DNA from: Ahaetulla prasina
Lineage: Eukaryota > Chordata > Lepidosauria > Squamata > Colubridae
NCBI RefSeq assembly: GCF_028640845.1
Contig: NC_080543.1
Span: forward strand, 98,817,825 to 98,881,824
DNA: 64,000 nt
Direction: 5' to 3'
Under the pieces are notes generated by a model. It was given only the letters and a program-made list of their open reading frames with translations, was not told the origin of the DNA and ran no database searches. The translations under genes and the position numbers were made by a program. Shown here piece by piece: positions 44,721 to 55,619 of the stretch; within the stretch, counting starts at the first letter, position 1, and the number at the start of each line of letters is the position of its first letter.

Positions 44721-46145
44721 TCAGCTCAAGTGATTTTACTGCTATAAGCAAATTAATGTTGCTACTTAGTTGTTTGTTTATGAAATTTATATGCTGCTCA
44801 TCTCACTCTGCAAAGCCATTCTGAGCAGGTGTTACTAAATACCTGCATACAGATGGCTAATGGCTACAGGGCAGAACTACTACAAGACAAGATTGGAAGC
44901 TATCCTTTTTGTCAAAGGAGGCCCTAAAAAAATTACTCGAGCAACGCATAAACTTCTGTCGCTGCCACATTTGTAGTTTTCTTATTTTAACACTATTTAC
45001 AAGCATAAGCATGAAATAACTATACGATATATAAGCATATATATAAGCATAAGTATGTAATAACTACAAAATTGGATAGAATCAAAGGGAACATTAGGAC
45101 AGGAACGGTAGGCACGCTGGTGCTCTTATGCACGCCCCTTACAGACCTCTTAGGAATGGGGTGAGGTCAATAGTAGATAGTTTTTGGTTAAAGCTTTGGG
45201 GATTTTGGGAAGAGACCACAGAGTCTGGTAGTGCATTCCAGGCATTAACAACTCTGTTACTGAAGTCATATTTTTGCAATTAAGATTGAGCGGTTCACAT
45301 TAAGCTTAAATCTATTGTGTGCTCGTGTATTGTTGCGATTGAAGCTGTAGTAGTCTTCAACAGGAAGGACATTGTAACAGATGATTCTATGAGTTAAACT
45401 CAGGTCATGTCGAAGGCGGCGGAGTTCTAAATTTTCTAAACCCAGTATTTCAAGTCTGGTGGCATAAGGTATTTTGCTGTAATCAGAGGAGTGGAGAACT
45501 CTTCTTCTAAAATATTTCTGGACACGCTCAATTTTATTAATGTCCAAAATGAGGTATGAGTTCCAGACAGGCGAACTGTATTCAAGAATTGGTCTAGCAA
45601 ATGTTTTATATGCTCTGGTTAGTAGTGTAGTGTTTCTGGAAAAGAAGCTACGCAAGATTAAGTTTACAACTCTTAAAGCCTTTTTTGTGATGTAGTTGCA
45701 GTGGGCTTTGGTACTTAGATCATTTGATATGAATTTGGTTGGTTTTGCTCGGATTTCCAGTTCAGCAACAGCTGGCAGGACTACAGGATGGTCCCTCATA
45801 CAGGCATACATAAGATCATAAGTATGTAAATATGAATAAGGTTGATGAATGCACATTGGACTGGGTCAGCTCAAGTGATTTTACTGCTATAAGCAAATTA
45901 ATGTTGCTACTTAGTTGTTTGTTTATGAAATTTATATGCTGCTCATCTCACTCTGCAAAGCCATTCTGAGCAGGTGTTACTAAATACCTGCATACAGATG
46001 GCTAATGGCTACAGGGCAGAACTACTACAAGACAAGATTGGAAGCTATCCTTTTTGTCAAAGGAGGCCCTAAAAAAATTACTCGAGCAACGCATAAACTT
46101 CTGTCGCTGCCACATTTGTAATTTTCTTATTTTAACACTATTTAC
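43854..46145. repeat. Tandem duplication, two ~1.15-kb units
   Basis: Unit A is 43854-45000 (1147 bp) and unit B is 45001-46145 (1145 bp). Each contains most of the LINE family A copy and about 270 bp of flank with a short L2-like 3' end. The units differ by only about six changes, including two single-base deletions in unit B near 45270-45290. The boundaries fall inside the LINE 3' UTR on one side and flanking DNA on the other, so this is not a transposition. Confidence 0.9.
45001..45866 (-). pseudogene. LINE family A, 3' half, copy 2
   Basis: Part of the second unit of the tandem duplication. It lacks the A-rich tail itself. The frame at 45266-45856 matches the 43992-44711 ORF through NRFKLNVNRS, then breaks because of two one-base deletions. 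It did not insert independently. Confidence 0.85.
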
Positions 46146-47100
46146 AATTGCACATGAATAATAAGTATGCTCTTTAAAGCTATCATGGTTAACTTTGTTA
46201 GGCTGTGTCAACTTTTGTTCACTTAACAATTCAAAGAGAAGGCCTGCCTAAATATTTCATATACAACAGTATTTTAATGCATACAGTTGCAACAAGTTGT
46301 AGGCTCTAATGCAGTCCTTTGGGTAGGGGGATGAGTTTTGTGATGTTACTGCCCAGATTCCCCAAAAATTAGGCTTGTCTAAATCCTGTTAATTTAAGAG
46401 AGACTTCTGGCTTTTATCCCTGGTATTATTCGGTTCCCTATATATCATAGTCTATGATTGCAAAATGATGGTTCAGTGAACTTCTATGCAACAGCGTTGT
46501 ATATACAATTCAGATTTTCCCCAGAATAACATTTGTAAAATGATGTCATTAAATTTTAAAACTGACCTGAGAACACTAGTGAACTAATATAGGTAGTTAA
46601 TACAGATAATTAAATCTTTCCTTTCTTGCCCCTTTTTTTTAAGGAAAATATCACCCTGCAATTAAAATAAGGAAGCTTCTCCCTTTCAGACGGTTTGAGG
46701 CCAATTCTTTCCAGTCCACAGCTATTACATGAAACAATTATATAACTTGCTTTTCCTGTAAATTGCCAGAAATGAATTGGTACTTCATTATTAACCTTAA
46801 GTACTGAGCAAAACAAAATGAAATATTCCCACTGGCAACAGCAGAAGGAAGTTCGTCTTCCCCTTTCCTAGTTCTTCCTTTCTGGCATCTCATATCTTAA
46901 GAATATCTGCTTTTTTAAAAAAAATGAATATGAGCCAATTAGGCAGATGCTGCTAATGCTGTTGCTTCATCTTATGCTTCCCCTTCATAAAATTTCAGCT
47001 CAGGGCTTCAGCACATACCACATACCGTGATCGGCTGAAAGCTGCGCATTGTGTTCTGAGACCAACCTTGACTTATGTTCGCCTTTGGAATCTATGGCAA
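46146..47100. other. Unannotated stretch
   Basis: No gene is recognised. The part at about 46900-47090 is repeat-poor and could be conserved noncoding DNA, but this is only an impression. Confidence 0.3.
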
Positions 47101-47104
47101 GGTA

Positions 47105-47508
47105 TTCAGAAGGGACTTGGAAGGGATTTTGTAGATCTTCTAGTCCAACCCTCTGCTCAAGCAGGAGTCTCTATACCATCCAGAAAAATGGCTGTCCAAT
47201 TTCTCCTTAATTACCTCCATTTATAGAGCACCCACATCTTCTGGAGGCAAGCCATTCCACTGATTTAATTGTTTTTACTGACAGGAAATGTCTCCTTAAT
47301 TCCAGATTGAATCTCTCTTTGTTAAACTTCCATCCATTACTTCTTATCTTGCCTTGAGGCGCTTTGGAGAATAGATTGACCTCTCCTCACTGTGTGAGCC
47401 CCTCAAATATTGGAAGACTGCTATCATTTCACCCCAGTCTCTTACTTTGTTAGACTAGTCATTCCCAATTCCCACAATTGTCATTGTATGGTTTAGTCTC
47501 CACTCTTC

Positions 47509-47510
<2 letters not shown>
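47105..47510 (-). mobile_element. CR1 LINE 3' region, left part
   Basis: On the plus strand it reads GATCTTCTAGTCCAACCCTC, AGCACCCACATCTTCTGGAG, AAGCCATTCCACTGATTTAA and CTTGCCTTGAGGCGCTTTGG, the classic CR1 3' region in reverse. It breaks off at TAGTCTCCACTCTTC (about 47505) and resumes at CTAATCATCTTTGTTGCTCT (50248), so an L2-type LINE is inserted in it. No coding part. Confidence 0.75.
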
Positions 47511-47583
<73 letters not shown>

Positions 47584-47584
47584 T
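47511..47584. repeat. (ATTT)n microsatellite, LINE tail
   Basis: A pure run of about 18 ATTT units that forms the 3' tail of the L2-type LINE on the minus strand. It is the expanded version of the shorter tail at 9080. Confidence 0.95.
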
Positions 47585-47945
47585 TCGATTTGTATACCGT
47601 CCTTCGCCCAAAGGACTCAGGGCAGTTCACAGCCAATAAAATACATATAAAATACATATAATACAAGTTAAGAACAATATAAAAAAATGATTCAGTTTAT
47701 GGCCTTAAAAAAAAACTAAAATAAGAATAAACCCCATTTAAAAACTGCATTTAAGCTAGCCCTGCGTGATGGAACAAAAGCGTCTTCAGCTCACGGCGAA
47801 AGGTCCGTAGGTCGGGGAGTTGATGAAGCCCCGGAGGCAGCTCATTCCAGAGGGCAGAAGCCCCCACAGAAAAGGCCATCCCCCTGGGGGTCACCAGCCA
47901 ACATTGTTTGACTGACGGCACCCGGAGGAGGCCCTCCCTGTGGGA

Positions 47946-49361
47946 TCACACAGGTCGATGGGAGGCTACTGGTGGCAGTAGGCGGTCCCGTAAGTAACCC
48001 GGTCCTATGCCATGGAGCGCTTTAAAGGTGGTAACCAGCACCTTGAATTGCACCCGAAAGACCACTGGGAGCCAGTGCAGACCGCGCAGGAGAGGTGTCA
48101 CATGGGAGCCACGAGGTGCTCCCTCTATCACCTGCGCAGCCGCATTCTGGACCAGTTGGAGCTTCCAGGTGCCCTTCAAGGGGAGCCCCATGTAGAGAGC
48201 ATTGCAGTAGTCCAGGCGGGATGTGACGAGGGCATGAGTGACTGTGCAGAGGGAGTCCCGGTCTAGAAAGGGATGCAACTGGCATATCAGGCGAACCTGA
48301 TAAAAAGCTCCCCTGGCGACAGCTATCATATGTTCTTCTAACGATAGCTGTGCATCCAGGAGGATGCCTAGATTGCGGACTCTCTCCGTGGGGGCCAACG
48401 ACTCACCCCCAACAGTCAGCAATGGAATCAGCTGGCTGTACCGGGCTGCCGGCATCCACAGCCACTCGGTCTTGGAGGGGTTGAGCTGGAGCCTGTTTCT
48501 CCCCATCCAGACCCGTATGGCCTTGAGACATCGGGACATCACTTCGATGGCCTCATTGGGATGGTTTGGGGTGAAAATGTACAGCTGAGTGTCGTCAACA
48601 TACAGATGACATCTCACCCCAAAACCATGGATGATCTCACCCAGCGGCTTCATGTAGATGTTGAACAGAAGAGGCGAGAGAACCGACCCTTGTGGCACCC
48701 CACACAAGAGACGCCTCGGAGCCGATCTCTGCCCTCCTGCCAGCACTGTCTGCGACCGGTCAGAGAAGTAGGAGGAGAACCACCAATAAACGGTGCCCCC
48801 CACTCCAAGCCCCCTGAGCCGCCGCAGCAAGATACCATGGTCGATGCTATCAAAAGCCTCTGAGAGATCTAATAGGACTAGGACAGAGGAGCAACCTCTG
48901 TCCTGAGCCCTCCAGAGATCATCTACCAACGTGACCAAGGCCGTTTCCGTGCTGTAACCAGGCCAGAAGCCAGACTGGAACGGGTCCAGATAGACAGTTT
49001 CATCCAGGTACTGTGGGAACTGTCGTGCCACCACACTCTCAACAACCTTCACCACAAAACGAAGGTTGGAGACAGGATGATAATTTGCTAAAACAGCTGG
49101 ATCCAGGGAGGGCTTCTTGAGGAGGGGCCTCACCACCGCCTCTTTCAAGGTGGTAGGGAAGACACCCTCCACCAGAGAAGCGTTGAAAATTCCCTGGAGC
49201 CAGCCTCGTGTAACCTCCCGGGTGGCCAGTACCAGCCAGAAGGGACACGGGTCCAATAAACATGTGGTCGCATTCAGCCTCCCCAGTATTCTGTCCATGT
49301 CCTCAGGAGCCACAGTATCAAACTCCTCCCAACTAGCCACCCCAAGACCTGCCTCCTCCAT
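47946..49361 (-). pseudogene. L2/CR1-type LINE reverse transcriptase
   Basis: A 471-codon open frame: [77 protein letters not shown] and HLYVDDTQLYIFT (YVDD catalytic box, near 48600). The GVPQGS box is intact here, unlike the 9.3-kb copy. It reads to 47946, just short of the usual C-terminus. Confidence 0.9.
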
Positions 49362-49520
49362 CCCGCCCGACCCTACCCAATGAGAGTCCCTGATGAAGGA
49401 GCGAGAGAGTCACCCCAAACAGGGCGGCTGGGCGGTTATCTGCCGATGCAATGAGAGCGGCAAAATACTCCCATTTTGCCACTCTCGTCACCACTAGGTA
49501 GGTCTGAATTTGAGACCTTA

Positions 49521-50207
49521 CTAGTGTCCAGTCAGATTCAGAACGGCTGGCCTCCAATTATTCTCTAGGCGTCTTCTCCGGCGCTTCATCTCTCTCAGCT
49601 CCTTAGAATACCAAGGAGCTAGTCGAGATCGGCACCGGGTCAGAGGTCGCAAAGGCATGACGCGATCTAGAGCCCCAGCCGCCGCCCTATCCCAGGTGGC
49701 AACTAGATCTCCAGTCGAGCCGTGGGCTGAATCCTCAGGGAATGGCCCAAGCTCCATTAGGAACCTCTCTGGGTCCATCAGGCGCCTGGGACAGAACCAG
49801 CGAGCCGGCTCCGTCTCCCTGTGATGAGGGTTGGTGGTCTGAAAGTCGAGTTGAAGGAGCGAATGGTCTGACCATGACAGGGGTTTAGTAACTAAATCCC
49901 CTAACTCTAGACCATTCAACCACTGTCCAGAGACAAAAATCAAGTCCAGAGTGTTTCCCCCGATGTGAGTGGGACCATTCACTAACTGGGTCAGGTCGAA
50001 GGCCATCATGGAAGCCATGAACTCCCGAGCCGACGCGAATGCTGCCCCCACCGACGGCAGGTTGAAGTCCCCCATAACCATAAGTCTGGGGGTTTCAACC
50101 GCCATCCTGGCGATCACATCCAGCAGCTCGGGCAGGGTGTCTGTCATGCAGCAAGGAGCCAGGTATGTGATCAGCAAACCCACCTTCATCCCCAGGTCCC
50201 ACTTCAC
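49521..50207 (-). pseudogene. L2/CR1-type LINE endonuclease, truncated
   Basis: A 228-codon frame with LMVMGDFNLPSVG (near 50080), GPTHIGGNTLDLIFVSGQWL (near 49960) and LSWSDHSLLQLDFQTT. The N-terminal part of the APE domain is missing because of truncation. A short deletion and frame break at 49362-49520 separate it from the RT. Confidence 0.85.
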
Positions 50208-50247
50208 AAAGAAGGACTCACATCCGGCTATCTGTGGTACTGTGATC

Positions 50248-50307
50248 TAATCATCTTTGTTGCTCTTCTCTGCCCTCTTTGTAGCTGTAGTAATTTGCTA
50301 AACTGTA
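50248..50307 (-). mobile_element. CR1 LINE 3' region, right part
   Basis: CTAATCATCTTTGTTGCTCT continues the CR1 sequence that stops at about 47510. The CR1 copy then ends, or is itself truncated, near 50290-50307 before the next MITE. Confidence 0.65.
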
Positions 50308-50315
50308 TTGGTGTC

Positions 50316-50603
50316 CAGTGGTGGGATTCAAAAAAATGTACTATCGGTTCTGTGGATGTGGCTTGGTGGGCATGGCTTGGTGGGCATGGCAGGGGAAAGA
50401 TACTGTAAAATCTCCATTCCCTTCCACTCCAGAGGAAGGCTACTGCAAAATCCCCATTTCTCCCGATCAACTGGGACTCGGGAGGCAGAAAATAGACAGG
50501 GGCAGGGTCAGTCAGAGGTGGTATTTACCAGTTCTCCAAACTACTCAAAATTTCTGCTACCAGTTCTCCAAAATTGGTCAGAACCTGGTGAATACCACCT
50601 CTG
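50316..50603. mobile_element. hAT-type MITE (CAGTGGTGAAATCC family)
   Basis: A 288-bp copy with ends CAGTGGTGGGATTC and the complement of CAGAGGTGGTATTC. A perfect 8-bp duplication TTGGTGTC is at 50308-50315 and 50604-50611. The interior has the family's TCTCCATTCCC and ACTGCAAAATC units. Confidence 0.9.
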
Positions 50604-50860
50604 TTGGTGTCCCGGGAGAAAAGGCAGCAGCTATTGGCTGAACTGTGCAATGCAAGTGCTTCACTGCTTCTGGAGTGGTTAGCCCAGCTATTCACAGAAG
50701 GCTCCAAATCAAGTCGGAATATGAACAGTGTTTTAGCCTGTAAGCATTTGTAATTTTAACAAATCGAGGGTATTTTCATCTTACTTTCTTCATTCAAAAA
50801 CAAAAGGAAATCCACAACAGGCAGCAGGAATTCTGGATAGTATAATCAATTGTTCCCTAC

Positions 50861-51072
50861 CAGTGGTGGGATTCAGCCAGTTCTCACCACCTCAGGAGAA
50901 CCGGTTGTTTTTGTTGTTGTTGTTGTTTTATTTGCATTTATATCCCACCCTTCTCCGAAGACTCAGGGCAGCTTACAGTGTGTTAACTTTCTGAGCATTT
51001 TAGCAAACTGGTTATTGGAAGAAATCATTAGGACAGAGAACTGGTTGTTAAATTACTTAAATCCCACCACTG
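50861..51072. mobile_element. hAT-type MITE with a LINE-tail insertion
   Basis: The ends are CAGTGGTGGGATTCAGCC and the complement of CAGTGGTGGGATTTAAG. The target duplication is TTCCCTAC (50853-50860) and CTCCCTAC (51073-51080), 7 of 8. Inside, at about 50909-50980, a (GTT)n run and TATCCCACCCTTCTCCGAAG are an L2/CR1-type LINE 3' end of only about 70 bp on the minus strand. Confidence 0.8.
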
Positions 51073-51080
51073 CTCCCTAC

Positions 51081-51964
51081 TCCTCCCAGCTTCCACAAGG
51101 GAATTTTTTAAAAAATCCAGAAAATGGCCATGACCCTGTGATCAGAGCTTGCCCTCTTTATATGCCACACATATTTCTTAAGAATGTATGTGTGCTTTGG
51201 TAAAAAGAAAGTTTGCCCATCTCCAATTTAAAACAAAGGAAAATGAAAATAAAACTACTTCTTTGCATGCTTGCCTGACTGGTGCGCCCCTTCCTTCCCA
51301 CCAAGCATTTGGGATATCAACTCAAATAACCAGAGAAGGGATTCTGCTTTCATCTTTCAGCATTTCTCCTGCTTCATAATTGGTCAAAGTTGTCATATCA
51401 CCTATTTGTGAGATTGCGTACTTGATTCATTGTAGGGAAGGTGGTTGTGTTAGGATTGTGAGTATGGGTACCGTTCCAGATCTGAGTTTTACACCATCTG
51501 GGCTCTCATTCCATTGTTGGTGTATGTGGTGTAGCATTCTAGAAGCAGCGCCAGCAGCTGGGAGACTCCACTTGGAAGCCATTAAATGTTGGAAATAATG
51601 GTTAAAATGTCATTTCCATATTAGAGCATAAATATTCAACCACTTTAAAAATAATCCACCCAACTGTGTCACTAGCAAGATATTAAAATGAGGATGATGT
51701 CCCATACATCGGAAGAACCACCTCGTATTTAACATTTATTACTCATTCATCACCATCTGAAAACTTCTTTCAAGATCCATTTTTAAGGTTAACATTCCAC
51801 TTATCTTTTAGCATCTCAATATTATACTCTTTCCCATAACCCAGCAGTTCTGGTAACAATAAAAGTGTCTTAGTCCCAGTTCATAGGAGAAAGAAGAATT
51901 GGAACTGGAACCATCCGACGTGGATGTCACGTCTCCCCTGGAACATCCAGAGATTTCAGGGGTT
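51081..51964. other. Unannotated stretch
   Basis: No gene or familiar repeat recognised. Confidence 0.35.
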
Positions 51965-52490
51965 GAAAATTTTATTTTTATTTTTTATTTTGTCATAACA
52001 GTATACACAAGCATCAACATAAAATAACTACATATCATATAAGTATACATATGAGCAAAAGTATGCAATAACTATATTAATTTGATATAATGAAAGGAAA
52101 TAATAGGACAGGAACGATAGGCACTTTTGTGCTCTTATGCACGCCCCTTATAGTCCTCTTAGGAATGGGTTGAGGTCAATAGTAGACAGTTTTTGGTTAA
52201 AGCTTTTGGGATTTTGAGAAGAGACCACAGAGTCAGGTAGTGTGTTCCAAGTGTTAATAACTCTGTTACAGAAGTCATATTTTCTGCAATCAAGATTGAA
52301 GCGGTTAACATTAAGTTTAAATCTATTGTTTGCTCTTGTATTTTTGTGATTGAAGCTGAAGTAGTCTTCAACAGGAAGGACATTGCAATAGATGATTCTA
52401 TGTCTTAAACACAAGTCTTGTCGGAGTCGGTGGAGTTCTAAGTTTTCTAAACCCAAGATTTCAAGTCTGGTGGTATAAGGTATTTTGTTG
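51965..52490 (-). mobile_element. LINE family A fragment with 5' fold-back
   Basis: The tail (TTTTTATTTTGTCATAACAG) and 3' UTR are followed by the ORF C-terminus, ending at 52148 (LENLELHRLRQDL, INTWNTLPDSVVSSQNPKSF). The 5' end near 52490 runs directly into an inverted copy of its own last 29 bases (52495-52523). The fragment is 5'-truncated. Confidence 0.8.
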
Positions 52491-52523
52491 TTTTCAACAA
52501 AATACCTTATACCACTAGACTTG
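52462..52523. repeat. 29-bp fold-back at LINE 5' end
   Basis: Arms 52462-52490 and 52495-52523 are reverse complements with one mismatch, separated by TTTT. The left arm is LINE family A sequence; the right arm is an inverted copy at the truncated 5' end. Immediately after, CCTCCAGCATTGGGG-type units repeat (near 52540 and 52577). Confidence 0.9.
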
Positions 52524-54842
52524 ATGATGCTGTCCCAGGCTGTCCTCCAGCATTGGGGACAGGTGATACTGTCCCAGGCTCCTCCAGCATTGGGGAAAGT
52601 GGTCGACCAGACAGGGAGCAGTCTGTCTTCATGAATGCAGGGAAGGGTCAGCTGTAGATAGGCATGGCAATGAGAGTCAACAGAACCTCTCTAATGAGGA
52701 ATAACTGCCTCCCCCACCAGAGCCACGAGTGCAGAGAGTGGAACAGAAGGAGGTCTGCAAGGCTGCTCACACCCCTCCTCACAGGGAATACCTGGCTCAG
52801 GGTGATTTAACCAGAGGTCGGGGAAATGTGTGTTTGTCGGGAACAATCATTTGTTTCAGCATTCTCTCCCTTGGTTTTTGAAAATCTTGACTTGTGGAAT
52901 TTGACTCATGTTTCAGCCTTTGGATTTGCATACCTTGCTTGTGGACTCTGACACCAGATTGTGAATTAATGGACTTTGTTTGGCAAATTCTGCACCTGGT
53001 TTGTGGACTTAGACTTTCTTCCTGTTTTGGGCTTGATTCTGATGATTAGTAGATCCAGCTAGTGGGACTGGATTAAATTGACTGTGGGTGGTTGTTTTGT
53101 GGGGAAAAGTGGAGTGGAGGTTTACCAACAGCCCTGGAGAGTCCTCTGTGGTGGTTTAGTGATACAATAAGAAACTTTACTGGTGCCTAAAGACTTTTAT
53201 CGCAATCTTTACCCAGATCACGATAAAAGTCTTTATCGCGACTTGGGCCAGAACAAAAGATTTCACCATAGAGTTTACTGAAAGATTAAATGTTCTTTTA
53301 TTGGAAATGGCTCTGCTATAGAACCACCAGCATAAAATAAGTGAGTCTTCCCAATGAAGACACCATTTCATATTCACCCTATTTAACACCTGTCATAACT
53401 TGGGTTTACAATTGTGAACCACTTTTACATTCCTCCTTTGCCAGTGGCATTGAATCTGCAGATGTGGAAATGCTGTGACAAGGCAGGGAATGCCACTTCA
53501 GAAAGAATGACAAATTACTACATTTTTCCGGAAGGATAATCTATAGATTATTTCCATAGGATGGGATTCTTGGAGTATCTTGTCTCCTAGTTCCAGGAGA
53601 TGAGAATCCTGACATGATCAGATAAAGGAACCCAAATGCAAAACTGCTCATTCTTAACGTAATGGAAATTTCCCCCATGACAAACATTAAAACTTTTTAA
53701 AAAGACATTTAAAAAGATCATTGACCATAGAATATAACCATGGCACTTCAATAATTATCTTCCCAATAATGCCCGTGTTCTTTTTTGTCAAGAGCAATGC
53801 TGAGTGGAAGCCTGGCGTGATTTATGAGTGTGGCTTCTTCAAAGAATGGGTTATTGCTACTCTGTCAGTCATATCAAAATGCTGCAAAATGAAACTCCCT
53901 GTTTCTTTCTAGTCCATCTAGTTTATATCTTTCAGAAAGCATATATCTAGTTTTTCTTTTGTTTCTGATCATGCTTAGGGAAGAGCCCTTAAGGCATATC
54001 TGGGTGTGTTTGAATACCCCAAGGCTGAGTTATGGTGTCCAACATTCTCTCCATGCCCAGAACTCCTTTCTCAGAGACATTGACAAGAAATAAGAAGGCC
54101 TAGATATTTACTGATTCTTAACCAGGCGGTTGTGGAAAACTAAGAATAACAATTCAGGATCGCAGCTTACCATTCTCAGTATAAAACACATTTTGGGGAA
54201 GGAAGCAAGGAGAAAGAGGGAGGGAAAATATAATCTGATAGATTTGTTTGGTCTGTTTTAGAAAAATGACACATAATGCCCCAGAACTGCACATGGAGGC
54301 CCAACCAGGGTTGGTGAGCAGATATAGTATACAGGTGAGTAGGTATTGTATGCCTGGAAGCAAAGTCTCCCAGTTGAAACTGCCCTTTTCTGCCCATTAA
54401 TGGGGAAAATCTGCATTCCAGCAAAGCTGCCTTCTGCAGTAAGACTATTCAAAATGGTATGCACATTGCTTTAGGCTTCAACTAAACATATGATAGCATT
54501 CCTCCTTTGTTTAAATCAGCTGATGTTTTTCATGTACGATCCAGTATTTTCAAGTTCCTGAACCATGAATGTTACTTTTATAGTTTCTCAGTATTTTCAT
54601 GGCAAAGATGCTGTCCTAGGCTGTCCTTAACAGTTCTTACTGGCCTTTTCTATGCATATCAAAGAGGAAAAGTAGTGAAAATAGCACAAAGCAGCTCCGT
54701 TCCTTATACCCAATGAATTAGCCATAACACATTGTGCTGTCTTCTGATTTAGGATGATGTATGAACTCGACTACTATTGCTTACATATGAATCAGGTCAA
54801 TATGGCTGGTTTGACAAACCAGGGTTTAAAAAACAATTGATA
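52524..54842. other. Unannotated stretch
   Basis: No gene found. A short inverted repeat AAAGACTTTTATCG / CGATAAAAGTCTTT lies at 53189-53202 and 53221-53234. Other ORFs have no recognisable content. Confidence 0.35.
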
Positions 54843-54957
54843 TGAGGGGTCCTTGGTGCTCTCTAAGCTTGGTTGTTTTCTTACAGAGCTATCATTATCT
54901 AAACTACTGAATGAAATATCTGCAAGAAAACAGCCAAGCTCAGAGAGGACCCCTCAT
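54843..54957. mobile_element. Penelope-like terminal pair, inverted
   Basis: The left arm GGTCCTTGGTGCTCTCTAAG and GCTTGGTTGTTTTCTT (54848-54882) faces the right arm AAGAAAACAGCCAAGCTCAG (from about 54926). They are two inverted copies of the end sequence seen at 33060-33270. The right arm lacks a CACCAAG-like segment. Inverted terminal repeats occur in Penelope-like elements. The hammerhead-like core is lost here. Confidence 0.45.
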
Positions 54958-55154
54958 TTCAACCCTGAGTTTCAAATATTCTCTTTGTCAAAACAGTTGA
55001 TAGCTTAGTTATTTTGTTTAAACCCAGCAAATGCTTTATCTGCAATCTAAATAGAGCCTTAATAGTGATCTGTAAGCTAAAGAAGGCAATTGGTAAATTA
55101 TTAGATATGTAGTACTTTAGCATCTTGTGGACATAATTTTGTATTTGTGATGTT

Positions 55155-55470
55155 CATCCATCGTGTTCGAAGAAGACCTTGGCATCTAACAGGTTGTGGG
55201 CTGCCCATGATGTGTCCGCAGGTGCCTGGTAAGGCCTATATGGGCACGGAATGTTCTGCCACATGTTGGGTAGACATGTGTGGTCACTATTGTTGTAGAA
55301 CTTGCAGCTCTAGCTTTGCAGAGTGCTTGCTTCTCTTGTGCTATGGTTGTCCTGCTGTCCTCAGATGTCTGGCAGCCTTGGTGGATCAGCATGCGCCATG
55401 CCAATTGATCTTGTGCCAAGGTTTCCCAGGAGGTGGTGTCGATATCCAGGGACCCAAAAGAGGCTTTCAG
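55155..55470 (-). mobile_element. LINE family B, 3' end with a degraded zinc finger
   Basis: The minus-strand frame 55186-55419 ends in YPTCGRTFRAHIGLTRHLRT followed by H, a C2H2-like finger whose first Cys is replaced by Tyr, close to the C-terminus. The 3' end ATCCATCGTGTTCGAAGAAG matches the copy at 18170. A hAT MITE interrupts the sequence at 55473. Confidence 0.65.
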
Positions 55471-55472
55471 AT

Positions 55473-55602
55473 CAGGGGTGTCAAACTCACGCCATCATGG
55501 CGGCATCATGTGACATATCGGGACTTTTTTTTCCCTTCGCTAAACTGGGCGTGGGTAGTGCATGACGCATTCAGCCCACAGGCTGGAAGTTTGACAGCCC
55601 TG
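55473..55602. mobile_element. hAT-type MITE (CAGGGGTGTCAAACT family)
   Basis: A 130-bp copy with ends CAGGGGTGTCAAACTC and the complement of CAGGGCTGTCAAACTT. An imperfect 8-bp duplication is present: TTTCAGAT (55465-55472) and ATTTAGAT (55603-55610), 6 of 8. Sister of the 225-357 element. Confidence 0.8.
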
Positions 55603-55619
55603 ATTTAGATGGTCATGCT

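Larger units (their letters stand above)
47511..50247 (-). mobile_element. L2/CR1-type LINE inserted in CR1, 5'-truncated
   Basis: The 3' end (ACCGTCCTTCGCCCAAAGGA after the ATTT tract) matches the 9.08-kb element. The RT frame 47946-49361 and the endonuclease frame 49521-50207 have the same order and close sequence to that copy. It ends near 50245, inside the endonuclease, so the 5' third is missing. CR1 sequence continues on both sides. Confidence 0.85.

Noticed and set aside
53189..53234. 14-bp inverted repeat considered as a terminator or MITE
   Set aside because: Short, without target duplication or a consistent context in eukaryotic DNA.
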